NCBI GenBank assembly: GCA_021292105.1
Contig: CM037871.1
Coordinates: forward strand, 55,134,866-55,198,865
DNA length: 64,000 nt
DNA from: Anadara kagoshimensis
Lineage: Eukaryota; Mollusca; Bivalvia; Arcoida; Arcidae
Direction: 5' to 3'
Made by a program: the position numbers and the translations under genes. Positions within the stretch are counted from its first letter, which is position 1. Every line of letters starts with the position of its first letter. Below, in pieces: positions 34,564 to 46,589 of this stretch. The notes under the pieces are model-generated. The model saw only the letters and a program-made list of their open reading frames with translations. It was not told the DNA's origin and did no database searches.

Positions 34564-34860
34564 TCTATATCCAAGTCATGATCCTAAAACAAAGTAAAAA
34601 CTTGGTGAATTAAGTTTTAAACACGTGAACTTTCCACCTGGGAAGTGAAACCGGATGCTAACCGTAAAACAAAGACGGGTGTTTTCACTCGTTATATTAC
34701 TATTTATTATATCAGACGGAAGCTACAGGGAAAAAAACAAGGTTAACAACTTTATTACTCAACTCTCCTATATATAACAATTTCTAATATTTTGTTTAGA
34801 ATATGAATAAATTGTTATTCCAACACACGCATTTAATGGACTTGTTCTAATAAAAAAATA
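34330..34860. repeat. Duplicated block Z
   Basis: Matches Z' at 44700-45140 (AGAGCACT, GCAAAGTAGTATC.TG..TGGTGGTTAAAT, GTTACCTT, ACAATTTCTA). Interrupted by the retroelement end at 34553-34665. Confidence 0.65.
34553..34665 (-). mobile_element. YIDD-type RT retroelement, 3' terminus only
   Basis: CATACCAATCTATATCCAAG, then ACAAAGTAAAAACTTGGTGA, then GGGAAGTGAAACCGGATGCT. Confidence 0.72.
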
Positions 34861-35109
34861 AGTTTGAAGAATATTGGAAATATGTATAGCATCTATGCCC
34901 TTATTAGCATAGTGTAATTTAAGATATGGGCTTTGACTATCTTTATTATCTGTTTAAAGCAATATCCATGATGATAGCATTAAGTTTATATTCTGGTGTA
35001 TTAGAATCCATAGTGGTTTTAGATATGCATTCCTCTTGTAACGGGTTAGTGGAATAGAATATGGCGTAATTCGAGGTTTCTACAGGAATGGTAAAAGATT
35101 AAAAACTGC

Positions 35110-36120
35110 CACCGAGATATTGGGTTTGTTGTAACGCCGATGTCAATGACTTCTTACTAGTATGTCATTTTGTAAATGTCTATATACTGAGGAAATTGAA
35201 CAAAAAATCACATTGAAAACTGAATCAATAGTTTTATCAATTTTAGAAAAGTTTAGGTTCAGAAAAATAATTACATTTAAAGTTTTGTGCAGTCACTGTC
35301 TTTCAAACATGATGCATCAATACATTTTCTTACTATTGATGTGTCTATCAACATATTATTGAATGCAAAAACTTCAAAATTGCAGATCTAAAAGTCAGCA
35401 GCATTGCCTAGTGTTTCCAGCTTACCTATGCCTAAACATTTACACGAATTGGATATGCCATAATGTTTGACCTCAAATCATATTCCAACAAGGTAACATT
35501 TTTAAGGAAAGCAAAAACGTGTTGATTAATAAAGATGAAGAAGTCTTCTTGCATCAATAAAATCATCTTGTCGAGATTACAAAACGTTTTACCTTTTTGA
35601 AAATATTTTTTAATAATTTTTTTTAAGTTAGGAATTGAGAATAGATACGAAATCTCTGGCAACTTATTCCTGCAATTTGTGTTTTTCAAATATGTATAGA
35701 TATGATCATGACGAAGTCATTCCATAACACAATGAATTGTCTAGCAGTAATTCTCTTCAAACAAAATTTTAATGATTATACACTTGTCCAGTATACACCA
35801 GACAAATAATTTGATTATTCTAGAACGTTACCATTCTGGAAGTAATTTAAAATATATCTTGTGGCAACCTACGACTTTCTTCCATTTTAGACTTAAGTAA
35901 AAATTTAAAACATATTTGGCACTAAAAGTAATGAATGTTTCTAAATATACCCAAGGTACAGATAAACACGAAACAATTTACAATGTTTTTGATACTTTGT
36001 ATTAAGAATAACAAAAAACAATGCCATTGTAAAGTAATATTAATTACATAAACGGAAATGACATTCCTTAAACTTTATATAGATAATGATTATACAAAAA
36101 TACAGCAGAGGAGTGTATCT
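35110..36120. repeat. Duplicated block Y
   Basis: Matches Y' at 46590-47870: TATGTCATTTTGTAAATGTC, TGAAAACTGAATCAATAGTT, CCTAAACATTTACACGAATT, AGATATGATCATGACGAAGT and CAGACAAATAATTT. Y' has about 290 bp of inserted repeat that Y lacks. No gene recognised. Confidence 0.75.
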
Positions 36121-36763
36121 AAAGCACAAATAATATAAAGCAAGATAAAACATAAAATAGATAATATACAGGGTTTTGGCAGGTTACACTTCCTCATGTA
36201 CCCCGTCAAAGATTTATGTACCGTGATCCGCAAACTCATGTTGAGAATGAAACTGAAAGAGAAAATGACTCTGATCAAATTTTATGTTTTGTGTGTGTAT
36301 AGCAAATTAGCATAATACTATAGCGAGCATATTGACAAATGATTCTATACAGCGATAGTATCTTTGAAAGGGCTGGTTAAGTATTTTTGTGTGATGGTCA
36401 AGGTTAACGTTTTAAGTAAATGTAACTGTGTTGCAAATGCAAAATTGTTGATACAAGACAGAACAGATATTTGTTGCTTTGTCATTATATTTCATTGTTT
36501 GTTGTAATTGAAAAAATGCATTTAGGTAAACAAAAAATGGCAAATGTTCTATTTTTACAAAATGTCTTCACGTTTAAAATTCAGTCGTAATACAAAAGTT
36601 CCTGACCATATGACTACGTATTTATCACTAGCGAGTTTCTTTTCAAAATCAACATTTTTATTGATTGAACAAAGAGAATCTGAACGTTTTACAGAATATC
36701 GTCTTATGATTGCAATAATTATAGTTATTATATGATTCCGACAATTTTAGTCATATTTCATGT
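36121..36763. other. AT-rich non-coding DNA with start of block X homology
   Basis: From about 36530 the sequence matches block X (AAAATTCAGTCGTAATACA, CCTGACCATATGACTACG), so the older duplication begins before the younger tandem unit at 36764. Confidence 0.5.
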
Positions 36764-37649
36764 CAAATAATCCCTGTTAATAAGCTAAGATACAATGTTT
36801 GTTCTCCGTTATTGTTGCTCGTTCTGATACTCTGTGTGCTTTGTACTTTGATAAATTTGAATTTATACCATGATTCTGATAATGAAAACTGAGAGATATT
36901 TAACATTTCCAAGGACAATAACATATTATCATATACTTTCAGATTGTCAATTTTAATGTTACATTTATGACTAAGGAAAAACTAGCGTTCTGGATATTGA
37001 AAATGATTTGACAACATGATTATTTGTCATAATACAATGTTTCTCAAATACAAGATATCTGTGTATTCAAAATATATTGCGCTATGAAAAAATATCGTGT
37101 CGATAGTTTTTATTTTCTTGTTAGGGTTCTATGATTCTTTACCATGATATAAAAATATGTGCAGACAAAAGCTGGCAAATACACGTAGTCTGTTGGGTTT
37201 ATTAACTGTCTTTTATTCGAGTTAATTTATCACCTCCTCTTACATCTAGTTATAAAAAGGATAAAATGATTTGAGCAGTGTTGTAAATGTATGGTTTCTC
37301 CATCAGACTGATTTATTTGTAATGTCTCTAGTAAGTCACAGTAATGTTTCAAAATCAACTCAGTACCATCATATGGACTATTATCTTGTTGTGTCGTAAC
37401 CTACACAGATTGGAAGTTAAAGGTAACGCGGCGGTCATTGTTCTGAGCAATGATGCTTACTAATGACTCCGGTTATTAAATATGCTTTCTTATCTGTCTC
37501 CTTTAACGCTAAAATCTATAATAAATCTACATAATATAAGCATCCTTTAATTCCCCGTTAATTTCATGCTTCGTCTTATCCGATTTATGTTAATATTTTG
37601 TACTTTTCACTTTCAAAGTAGGAAGCCATTATGCTAGCAAAACTTATTT

Positions 37650-38012
37650 ACGGGGACTTTGTACAACGAAACATGCTGCCAGCAAATAAATTGTTGACTT
37701 GGGGATATTGCAAGCCTAGGCTTATCAAGGCCCTCAAAAATTCTGATGTCCGTCATCACAGTATTGTTTAAAGTTTTATATCTCTGTGTCCAGGATTGTC
37801 CTGGATATATTTGACGTCCCATAATTTATTTTCCTTTCACACAATTTTGATTACACACGTGACTGGTGTAGCTAGCGAAACAGGAGGTACTTACCCTCCT
37901 GGAACACCCGGTCTCACTTCCCTGGTTGAAGATCACGTGTCTAACCTGACTTGTCAGTTCCAAAGTTTTCACTTTGTTTGTGGACATGGATTTGTGTGTT
38001 GGTTTTTTTTAC
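37650..38012 (+). mobile_element. YIDD-type RT retroelement, 3' fragment (unit A)
   Basis: TACGGGGACTTTGTACAACG, then GGCCCTCAAAAATTCTGATG, then AACAGGAGGTACTTACCCTC. The terminus has lost most of its last 30 bp (TTTGTTTGTGGACATGGATT). Confidence 0.82.
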
Positions 38013-38115
38013 ATATAGAATAAAATGCGCACAACGCCTATATATTTACATGTAAATGAATTATGAAAATCGAGGGACATTTGATATGTAAAAATGTCTT
38101 AATCTTTTATTGATT

Positions 38116-38422
38116 TGAGTTTAGTAATGGTGTTTTACGTCTTAGTCAAGAATATTTCACTTATATCGAGACGTCGCCAGCTATAGGTGCAGGTGCAGAA
38201 ATTTTGCATGTGCGTTGCACTGATGACATTATACAGCAGGGTTCTTTATCTGGCCACGCCCAGCGTGACACGGGACCTCGTTTATTTTAAGTTCCCACCC
38301 GGAATAACCGAGATTTTCATTTCGTAATGCCCAGTGCTTGGTGAAAGAACAGTCAATACACACTTTCAAGTCTTGGGTCAGACCCACCCGGGGATCAAAC
38401 CCACGATCTCCCACTTACGATC
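38116..38422 (-). mobile_element. tRNA-derived SINE (family S), unit A copy
   Basis: Tail at the left (AGTAATGGTGTTTTACGTC), body GAGACGTCGCCAGCTATAGG and B-box region CCCGGGGATCAAACCCACGA. The A-box end is missing beyond CACTTACGATCG, a truncation shared with unit B and therefore older than the duplication. Confidence 0.88.
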
Positions 38423-39479
38423 GAAAAATCTTTTATTTAAATCATCATAGTACTCTAAAGATTTTTAGAATTATACAGATATAATTAAAAAGATCTTAAT
38501 CCTAACGGAAATAGGTTTACGTAATGTGGGTTATACTAGGGTTTAAATGCGCTCAGTCGATGTATTTTCGGTTTACTACTGCTTCAAATAACTGTTTTTT
38601 CATTTTTTTTCATCTGGAGTGGTGTTTGCAGACACCGTAGGTGTAAGTCACACAAAATAATCATGTTCTGAATTACACAAAAATACGAATTTGTTAAACA
38701 TTATATAATGTAACTACAGATAATGTTTCCTTTCTTATACAGGAGTAATGTATTATATTTAATTGTTGTAATACGCAGAGACGAAAATAATCCCTATGCG
38801 ATTCTTAAATAATGTCTATGTTAATCTGGCTTTTTATACAGTGCTTAGGTGTTTGAACTCTGAGATTTATAGACTCTTGTACCAGATAAGTATGGCGTTA
38901 AGATGTAAACAATGTATAATATAACATATAGTATTGATTAGGAAATAAAGCCACCTCGTGATATATTCTTCTGCATATGAAATCCGGTCCGTGTACTATT
39001 CGACGATATACCACGGGTAAATATTGATCATTTCAATTTTATCATAACTTAGATGAAAAATATTGAAATAAACATTGCGAACTCTTTCTTCGGAAGCACA
39101 TTTTACTATCTATTTGCTAAAAGGCACATTGAAACAATGTCGGCTGTTGAGATTACCTTTATTGAAATAAAAGAATTTATGAATGAAAATAACCTCACAA
39201 CCATTGTTTGCGACACATAGCATGACCTCATTAGATTAGCAAGGGAGTACGTCATTAAAACGGCACAGCGATAGGTATATCGTTTGATACACTACGGCTA
39301 CCTCTCTTCATGTTTCATATGAAGGAAAACGCAGGTCATGTTAGAATTAAAACCAATTGATGTTAACGTTTGTTAACAATCTGCAATAAAGCTATTTACA
39401 ATCAGTAAAGTAATGTTAAATTAGAATTGATACTTCTATGTTTCTATAAAATCGAAGAAGTCTGTGACACATCCAAATG

Positions 39480-40328
39480 ATCTTCGAGTACTAAACCGTC
39501 TAGATGCAAAAATTTCGGCAATTCTATCAGACATACACAAGAAGCTGATAATGCTTCCAACAACATTATCTGTAAGAGATTTCTACTTTGAATGTCCTAT
39601 AAAGGAGCTAGGTTAAGATAGTGTATTGGATAACCCTACATAAACTAGAACTGTTTTGCAATAGATAAAGTTCTTTCCAACCATAACGGAGTTCTTGCGT
39701 TTTTTGGTATCGATCTTAAAGAGGAAGAACTTGACCTTCCTGGCTTGTATTTGGTTCCTAAACTTCATAAAAACCCATAAAAGAAAGATATATAGCAGGT
39801 TCATCTAAATGTACTACTAAATCAATATCAGTAACTCTAACACAAATTTTGACAGTCATAAAAGATAGTCTTTTAGTATTTTCAGATGTTTATTTTACAT
39901 CTGGTATCAATCAAATGTGGATTCTAAAATATTCTGAAGAATTACTTTACCTTTTGCGTCTAATTAGTATTGCTTCTAATACTTTAACTCGTGTAAAAAG
40001 TATAAAAACGTTTGATATATCTGCACCTTAGACAACTATCCCCCATTCTAAATTGAAATAACTTCCTACACAAATTATCCACTTGTCATTCTTGTGCTTA
40101 ACACGGATTCTGCTTATTTTGTCAAGCGTTATACGGTTTCCAAATAAGCATTAGTTGCTTATGAAATATTAAAAACGAAAAATCAACAGGTCCTGGTGGT
40201 TTCAACGCAAGACACATTTTTGGAAATTTTCGTCTACTTCCTTCATTCGTTTCTTTAAACGAATTGTTCACTTCTATTTCTTTTACAAAAATGGTGAGCC
40301 AAGATATAAATATCTAGTGCTGAACAGG
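39480..40328 (+). mobile_element. YIDD-type RT retroelement, RT fragment cut by duplication (unit A)
   Basis: Carries the first part of the RT domain, including sequence for a PKLHKNP-type block near 39740-39775 and SGINQMWILK near 39900-39930. It stops abruptly at 40328, where the next tandem unit begins. Broken in several places. Confidence 0.78.
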
Positions 40329-41279
40329 CAAATAATCACTGTTTAAAGACTAAGATACAATGGTTGTTCTCTGTAATTGTTGCTCTTTCTGATACTCAGT
40401 TTACTTTGTACTTTATTAAATTTGAAAGTTAGACTTTGATTCTTATGATGAAAACTAAGAGATATATAACAATTTACAAGGACATTAACATATTATCATA
40501 TATTTAAAAATTGTCAATTTTAATGTAACATTTATGACCAAAGAAAACCTAGGGTCCTCGGTATTGTAAATGGTTTTATGGACATCAAGAAAATAAAACC
40601 TGATGACATGATGATTTGTCATAGCACACACACAGTATTTTTTTCAAACTTACATTTTTCACTAACTGATAAATTACAAGTACAAGATACCTGTGTGTTC
40701 GAAATATAATGCGCTATGAAAAAATTATCGTGTCGATAGTTTTCATTTTCTTGTTAGGCTTCTATGCTTCTTTACCATGATATAAACGAATTTATACAGA
40801 CAAAAGCTGGCAAATAGTATGTTGGGTTCGTTGACTGTCTTTGTATTCGAGTTAGTTTACAACCTCCTCTTACATCTATTTATAAAACGGATAAAATGAT
40901 TTGAGCAGTGTTGTAACTGTATGGTTTCTTCATCAGACTGATTTATTTGTAATGTCTCATTAGTAAGTCACAGTAATGTTTCAAAAACAACTCAGTACCA
41001 TCATATGGACTATTATCTTGTTGTGTCGTAACCTACACAGATTGGAAGTTAAAGGTAACGCGGCGATCATTGTTCTGAGCAATGATGCTTACTAATGACT
41101 CCGGTGATTGAATATGCTTTCTGAACTGTCTCCTTTAACGCTAAAATCTATAATAAATCTACATAACATAAGCATCCTTTAATTCCCCGTTAATTTCATG
41201 CTTCGTCTTATCCGATTTATGTTAATATTTTGTACTTTTCACTTTCAAAGTAGGTTGCCATTATGCTAGCAAAACTTAT

Positions 41280-41630
41280 TTACGGGGACTTTGTACAACG
41301 AAACATGCTGCCAGCAAATAAATTGTTGACTTGGGGATATTGCAAGCCTAGGCTTATTAAGGCCCTAAAAAATTCTGATGTCCGTCATCACAGTATTGTT
41401 TAAAGTTTCATGTCTCTGTGTCCAGGATTGCTCTGGATATATTTGACGTCCCATAGTTTATTTTCTTTTCACACAATTTTGATTACACACGTGGCTGGTG
41501 TAGCCAGCTAAACAGGAGGTACTTACCCTCCTGGAACACCCGGTCGGTCTCACTTCCCAGGTGGAAGATCACGTGTCTAACCTGACTTGTCAGTTCCAAA
41601 TTGTTTACTTTGTTTCTGGACGAATGAAAT
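41280..41630 (+). mobile_element. YIDD-type RT retroelement, 3' fragment (unit B)
   Basis: Counterpart of 37650-38012, with a small CGGT duplication (CCGGTCGGTCTCACTTCC) near 41541. Confidence 0.82.
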
Positions 41631-41690
41631 ACGCACAACGCCTATATGAATTATGAAAATATGTAAAAGTGTCTTAATCTTTTATTGATT

Positions 41691-41882
41691 TGAGGTTAGT
41701 AATGGTGTTCTACGTACCCAGCGTGACACGGGGCCTCGTTTATTTTAAGTTTCCACCCGGAATAACCGAGACTTTCATTTCGTAATGCCTAGTGCTTGGC
41801 GAAAGAACAGTCACTACCTACTTTCAAGTCTTGGGTCAGACCCGCCCGGGGATCAAACCCACGATCTCCCACTTACGATCGA
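41691..41882 (-). mobile_element. tRNA-derived SINE (family S), internally deleted unit B copy
   Basis: Counterpart of 38116-38422. The body between TGGTGTTCTACG and CCCAGCGTGACACGG is missing. Confidence 0.85.
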
Positions 41883-42939
41883 ATAATCTTTTATTTAAAT
41901 CATCATAGTACTCTAAAGATTTTTAGAATTATACAGATAAATTTATATAATTACAAAGATCTTAATCCTAACGGAAATAGGTTTACGTAATGCGGGTTAT
42001 ACTAGGGTTTAAATACGCTCAGTCGATGTATTTTCGGTTCACTACTGCTTCAAATAACTGTTTTTTTTCATTTTTTTTCATCTGGAGTGGTGTTTGCAGA
42101 CACCGTAGGTGTAAGTCACACAAAATAATCATGTTCTGAATTACACAAAAATACGAATTTGTTAAACATTATATAATGTAACTACAGATAATGTTTCCTT
42201 TCTTATACAGGAGTAATGTATTATATTTAATTGTTATAATACGCAGAGACGAAAATAATCCCTATGCGATTCTTAAATAATGTCTATGTTAATCTGGCTT
42301 TTTATACAGTGCTTAGGTGTTTGAACTCTGAGATTTACAGACTCTTGTACCAGATAAGTATGGCGTTAAGATGTAAACAATGTATAATTGATTGGGAAAT
42401 AAAGCCACCTCGTGATATATTCTTCTGCATATGAAATCCGGTCCGTGTACTATTCGACGATATACCACGGGTAAATATTGATCATTTCAATTTTATCATA
42501 ACTTAGATGAAAAATATTGAAAAAACATTGCGAACTCTTTCTTCGGAAGCACATTTTACTATCTATTTGCTAAAAGGCACATTGAAACAATGTCGGCTGT
42601 TGAGATTACCTTTATTGAAATAAAAGAATTTATGAATGAAAATAACCTCACAACCATTGTTTGCGACACATAGCATGACCTCATTAGATTAGCAAGGGAG
42701 TACGTCATTAAAACGGCACAGCGATAGGTATATCGTTTGATACACTACGGCTACCTCTCTTCATGTTTCATATGAAGGAAAACGCAGGTCATGTTAGAAT
42801 TAAAACCAATTGATGTTAACGTTTGTTAACAATCTGCAATAAAGCTATTTACAATCAGTAAAGTATTGTTAAATTAGACATTGATACTTCTATGTTTCTA
42901 TAAAATCGAAGAAGTCTGTGACACATCCAAAGGATCTTT

Positions 42940-44680
42940 GAGTACTAAACCGTCTACATGCAGAAATTTCTGCAATTCTGTCAGACATACACAAGAAGCT
43001 GATAATGCTTCCAACAACATTATCTGTAAGAGATTTCTACTTTGAATGTCCTATTAAGGAGCTTGGTTGAGATAGTGTATCGGATAACCCTACATAAACT
43101 AGAACTGTTTTGCAATAGATGAAGTTCTTTCCAACCATAAGGGAGTTCTTGAGTTTTTTGGTATCGATCTTAAAGATCTTAAAGAAGAAGAACTTGACCT
43201 TCCTGGCTTGTATTTGGTTCCTAAACTTCATAAAAACCCATAAAAGAAAGATATATAGCAGGTTCATCTAAATGTACTACTAAATCAATATCAGTAACTC
43301 TAACACAAATTTTGACAGTCGTAAAAGATGGTCTTGAGTCTTTTTCAGATGTTTATTCTACATCTGGTATCAACCAAATGTGGATTCTAAAATATTCTGA
43401 AGAATTACTTTACCTTTTGCTTCTAATTAGTATTGCTTCTAATACTTTAACTCGTGTAAAAAGTATAAAAACGTTTGATATATCTGCACCTTACACCACT
43501 ATTCCTCATTCTAAATTGAAATAACTTCTTAAAGAAATTATTTACTTGTCATTCTTGTGTTTTTCAGGGAATCTGCTTGTTTTTCAAGCATAATACGGTT
43601 TCCAAAGAAGTTATAGTTGCTTATGAAATATGAAAAAACGACAAATCACATGGTCCTGATGGTTTCAACGCAAGACACATTTTTGGAAATTTTTGTCTAC
43701 TTTCTTTATTCGTTCCATTAAACAAATGTTTCACTTGTATTTCTTTTACAAAAATGGTGAGCCAAGATACAAATACCTAGTGCTGAACAGGGATTCTGCT
43801 TATTTTGTCCAGTATCATATGGATTTCAAACAAAAATATACTGAGGATACAAAATATATTAATAGACAACACATTTGTTGTGTTTGGTAATATGACTTTC
43901 CAGCAAACAATAAGTATACCAATAAGCACAATCTGTGGACCATTTCTTTCATTGTTTCTCCATTTTTAAAAAGTAGAATTTATGCAGATCCTTGTTAGAT
44001 CTGGAAAGAAGACTCGCCAAAACACTCAACGTCACACACAGGTATATAGATAACATTCTATCTCTTATCAATCCTTTTGTAGACTATGAGAATGTCATCT
44101 ATACTAATGAGACTGAATCAAAAGATACGACTTATTCTTCAAGTTCTCTTTCATATTTATACTTATACCTCCATAATAACTCCCACGAAAGGCTTCATTT
44201 GAAAAGTATGACAAACGTGATTACTTCATTTTTTCTATTGTCCACTCTTCTTATCTATGCTGCAATATATCTGCTTCTCCTATTTATAATGTATTTGTTT
44301 CACAGTTAATACGCTATGGTAGAGATTGTTCCCACTACGGGAATTTTATACAACGAAGAAAGCTACTTACATATAAACTGCTGACCTAGGGATTTTGCAG
44401 GCCTACGCTTATCAGGGCCCTCAAAAAGCTTTATGGCCGTCATCACAGTATTATAGATAAGTATGATGTCCATGATTTGACCTCCCATAGTTTCATGTTC
44501 ATTTTACTCTAGGTGACGGGTGTAGCTAGCTAAACAGGAAGTGCTTACCCTTTCGGAGCACACAATTTCACTGCCCTGTTAGACGTTCACGTGTTTAACC
44601 TAATTTGTCAGTTTCAAAGTTTTTACTTTGCTTTTTGATTGTGATTCGGACATAGATAAGTATGTTTATTTTTCATCGTT
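42940..44680 (+). mobile_element. YIDD-type RT retroelement, longest copy
   Basis: The most complete copy. In order it shows sequence like ADNASNNIICKR, then LDLPGLYLVPKLHKNP (about 43190-43240), SGINQMWILK (near 43370), TFDISAPYTTIPHSKLK (ending 43524), RYKYLVLNRDSAYFV, THRYIDNILSL (catalytic box as YIDN, near 44040), the YDKRDDF-type region, the 3' region and the terminus (GTGATTCGGACATAGATAAG, near 44640). It is broken by several stops and shifts. The order and motifs fit a Penelope-like RT; no endonuclease is visible. Confidence 0.8.
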
Positions 44681-44699
44681 CCTCTTTTGTTTTTAGGTA

Positions 44700-45140
44700 A
44701 ACAATAGTAATAACAATAGTCAGGACAATCACTTCACCACAGTAAATCAAATAAAATAAAAAAGAACAAACATTAAAGAACCAATCAAGAAAACAGGATT
44801 CTAGAGCACTGATTATAAACTCTCGACTTTGAACGGACACTAAATCTAAATACATGTGTACAAAGTAGTATCCTGTTGGTGGTTAAATGCAATATATACA
44901 TGGATGATTTTGTAATTTTCATTTAGTTACCTTGGAAACAATTTCTAAAAATTAAAAATGTCCTAGTATAAGACGGAACATAGAAAGAAATTGATAAAAC
45001 TAACAAACTATAAATTCTCAAATAACTTTATCTAAATGTTATACTATTGCTCCTATGTATCACAATGTCTTATCATTAAGTAGTTTTTACAACACACACA
45101 TAAGACTTGTTCGGATAAATTAAACTTTGGATCAATATGT
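44700..45140. repeat. Duplicated block Z'
   Basis: Counterpart of 34330-34860. See that entry and the weak open frame on the minus strand (44673-44855). Confidence 0.6.
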
Positions 45141-45429
45141 TACTTTTATAAATATTTCTTGCTTCTTTTTACATTTACAGGCTGTTACATAACAAAATAT
45201 ATGCACAATGCTTACAGATCACCTATAATGAACTCTGTTTAGAAAACTTTGTTCATTGATCGATAACTTCAAATGACAAAAATTGTGGAAATATTTTACA
45301 CATTTGTTGTACTTATTGACATTACAATGTCTATAGTTTTTTATATAAAAATATCAATTTCATCGTTAAACCATCTAACCGCCTTTTTTAGGAATAGTAT
45401 TTCTCAAAAAACCAAAGCTATACTTAATT
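45141..45429. other. AT-rich non-coding DNA
   Basis: No gene or recognised repeat. Confidence 0.4.
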
Positions 45430-45640
45430 GTTGAAATTACTGTAGGGCACTGTAAAGTAAGACGGATTTAGCAAAATCTTTTTGGGTCTTATTTTTCTCA
45501 TTTAAAATATCTTGAAATTACATGTACTTGGATTTCAACAATTTCCGTTCGTGCACTTATAACACTGATGATGAATTTTGATCCGAAAACGACCGTCTAT
45601 AGCTGAACAATTCAAACAGGTTTAGTAATACATGTGTAAT
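45430..45640 (+). mobile_element. Decayed retrozyme-like copy with degenerate hammerhead
   Basis: CTGATGA (45565-45571), CGAAA (45584-45588) and CCGTC (45593-45597) keep hammerhead spacing, and GTTTAGTAATACATG follows as in the copy at 3660. Stem II pairing is largely lost and stem I is weak, so cleavage is doubtful. Confidence 0.55.
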
Positions 45641-46140
45641 AATCTACTGTATCAGGATCTACACGCCTAATGTGCAACACTCATTTTCATTTTGTCACTG
45701 TAAGCAAACTAAAGAACTGGAGAAAAAGGCACAAGACAGACACAAGTGGAAAACTCTAGTCCTTGCCCTATGTGCACACACCCCCCCCTATCCCCCGGCG
45801 TAACAAGGACTAGGTAGGAAGGTAGGTAAGCAAACGAAATACTGAAATACGTGCAACTTGTCTGAAGTTTGTTATATAGATCTATTGGGTTGTGCACTTG
45901 ATCGTTATTTTAATAAGCGCTAGTCTGCTAGCGTTTCTTTTGAACATGTTGCTTTTTATACGGTTATGTGTTTCTAGGACCCAACGGGCCCCGCCTGCTT
46001 TTCATTTCATTTGAATTGATCCTAAATTATTGCAGCGTACATATATGATGCTTACACGTTTGCTTTGAATCAGATAATATATGTACATGATTTTATTATT
46101 TTATGGGAATACAGCTTAAATTAGTAATTTATTTTACTTA
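45641..46140. other. Non-coding DNA
   Basis: C-rich patch at 45780-45800. No gene recognised. Confidence 0.4.
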
Positions 46141-46323
46141 ATGTTAAAAATCTCATTTTGTGGTTTAGATTTCTCTGAATATCGGTCTAATCAGAATCCA
46201 TATTGTATTAATATTGTAATGGTATTACAGCGATTACGTGACCAATTTGTACAAAAATGGTTTGATTCTATAAAAGGAAAAAATACGTTAAATGTTTATG
46301 TTAGTATTAAATCTAATAATTAG
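46141..46323 (+). mobile_element. Possible LINE C-terminal relic
   Basis: Sixty codons with VLQRLRDQFVQKWFDSIKGK. This resembles the stretch after the RT thumb in invertebrate LINEs (…LRQR..D.FIQ.W…). The match is short and from memory of the family pattern. Confidence 0.35.
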
Positions 46324-46589
46324 AACTTTTTTTTCAACACTCTCAAAGTGATATATAACTGACAAAGAGCAATGGTAATTGTTTAATTATTTTAAGCATT
46401 GGTCTTACTCTGGTTATCGCGTTACGTATTTTTACACAACATTTTCTACATGATAATGACTATGATAATAATGACATTGGAATTCTATAATATCTCGAAT
46501 CCTATAGATCACTAATAACATACACGCGTGTAATAGAATGGTTAATTGACACAACATTAACGATTTACAGAACGCAATGCGATGTCACT

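Larger units (their letters stand above)
36764..40328. repeat. Tandem segmental duplication, unit A (3565 bp)
   Basis: Starts CAAATAATCCCTGTTAATAA and ends inside RT sequence at TATCTAGTGCTGAACAGG. Unit B follows at once. It contains a retroelement 3' end (37650), a SINE (38116), unassigned DNA and a retroelement RT fragment (39480) in the same order as unit B. By eye the copies look more than 90% identical over long stretches. Confidence 0.9.
40329..43791. repeat. Tandem segmental duplication, unit B (3463 bp)
   Basis: Repeats unit A from CAAATAATCACTGTTTAAAG to TACCTAGTGCTGAACAGG. The main difference is a deletion of about 110 bp in the SINE. After 43791 the RT element continues uninterrupted, so unit B preserves the original right-hand junction. 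Confidence 0.9.
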
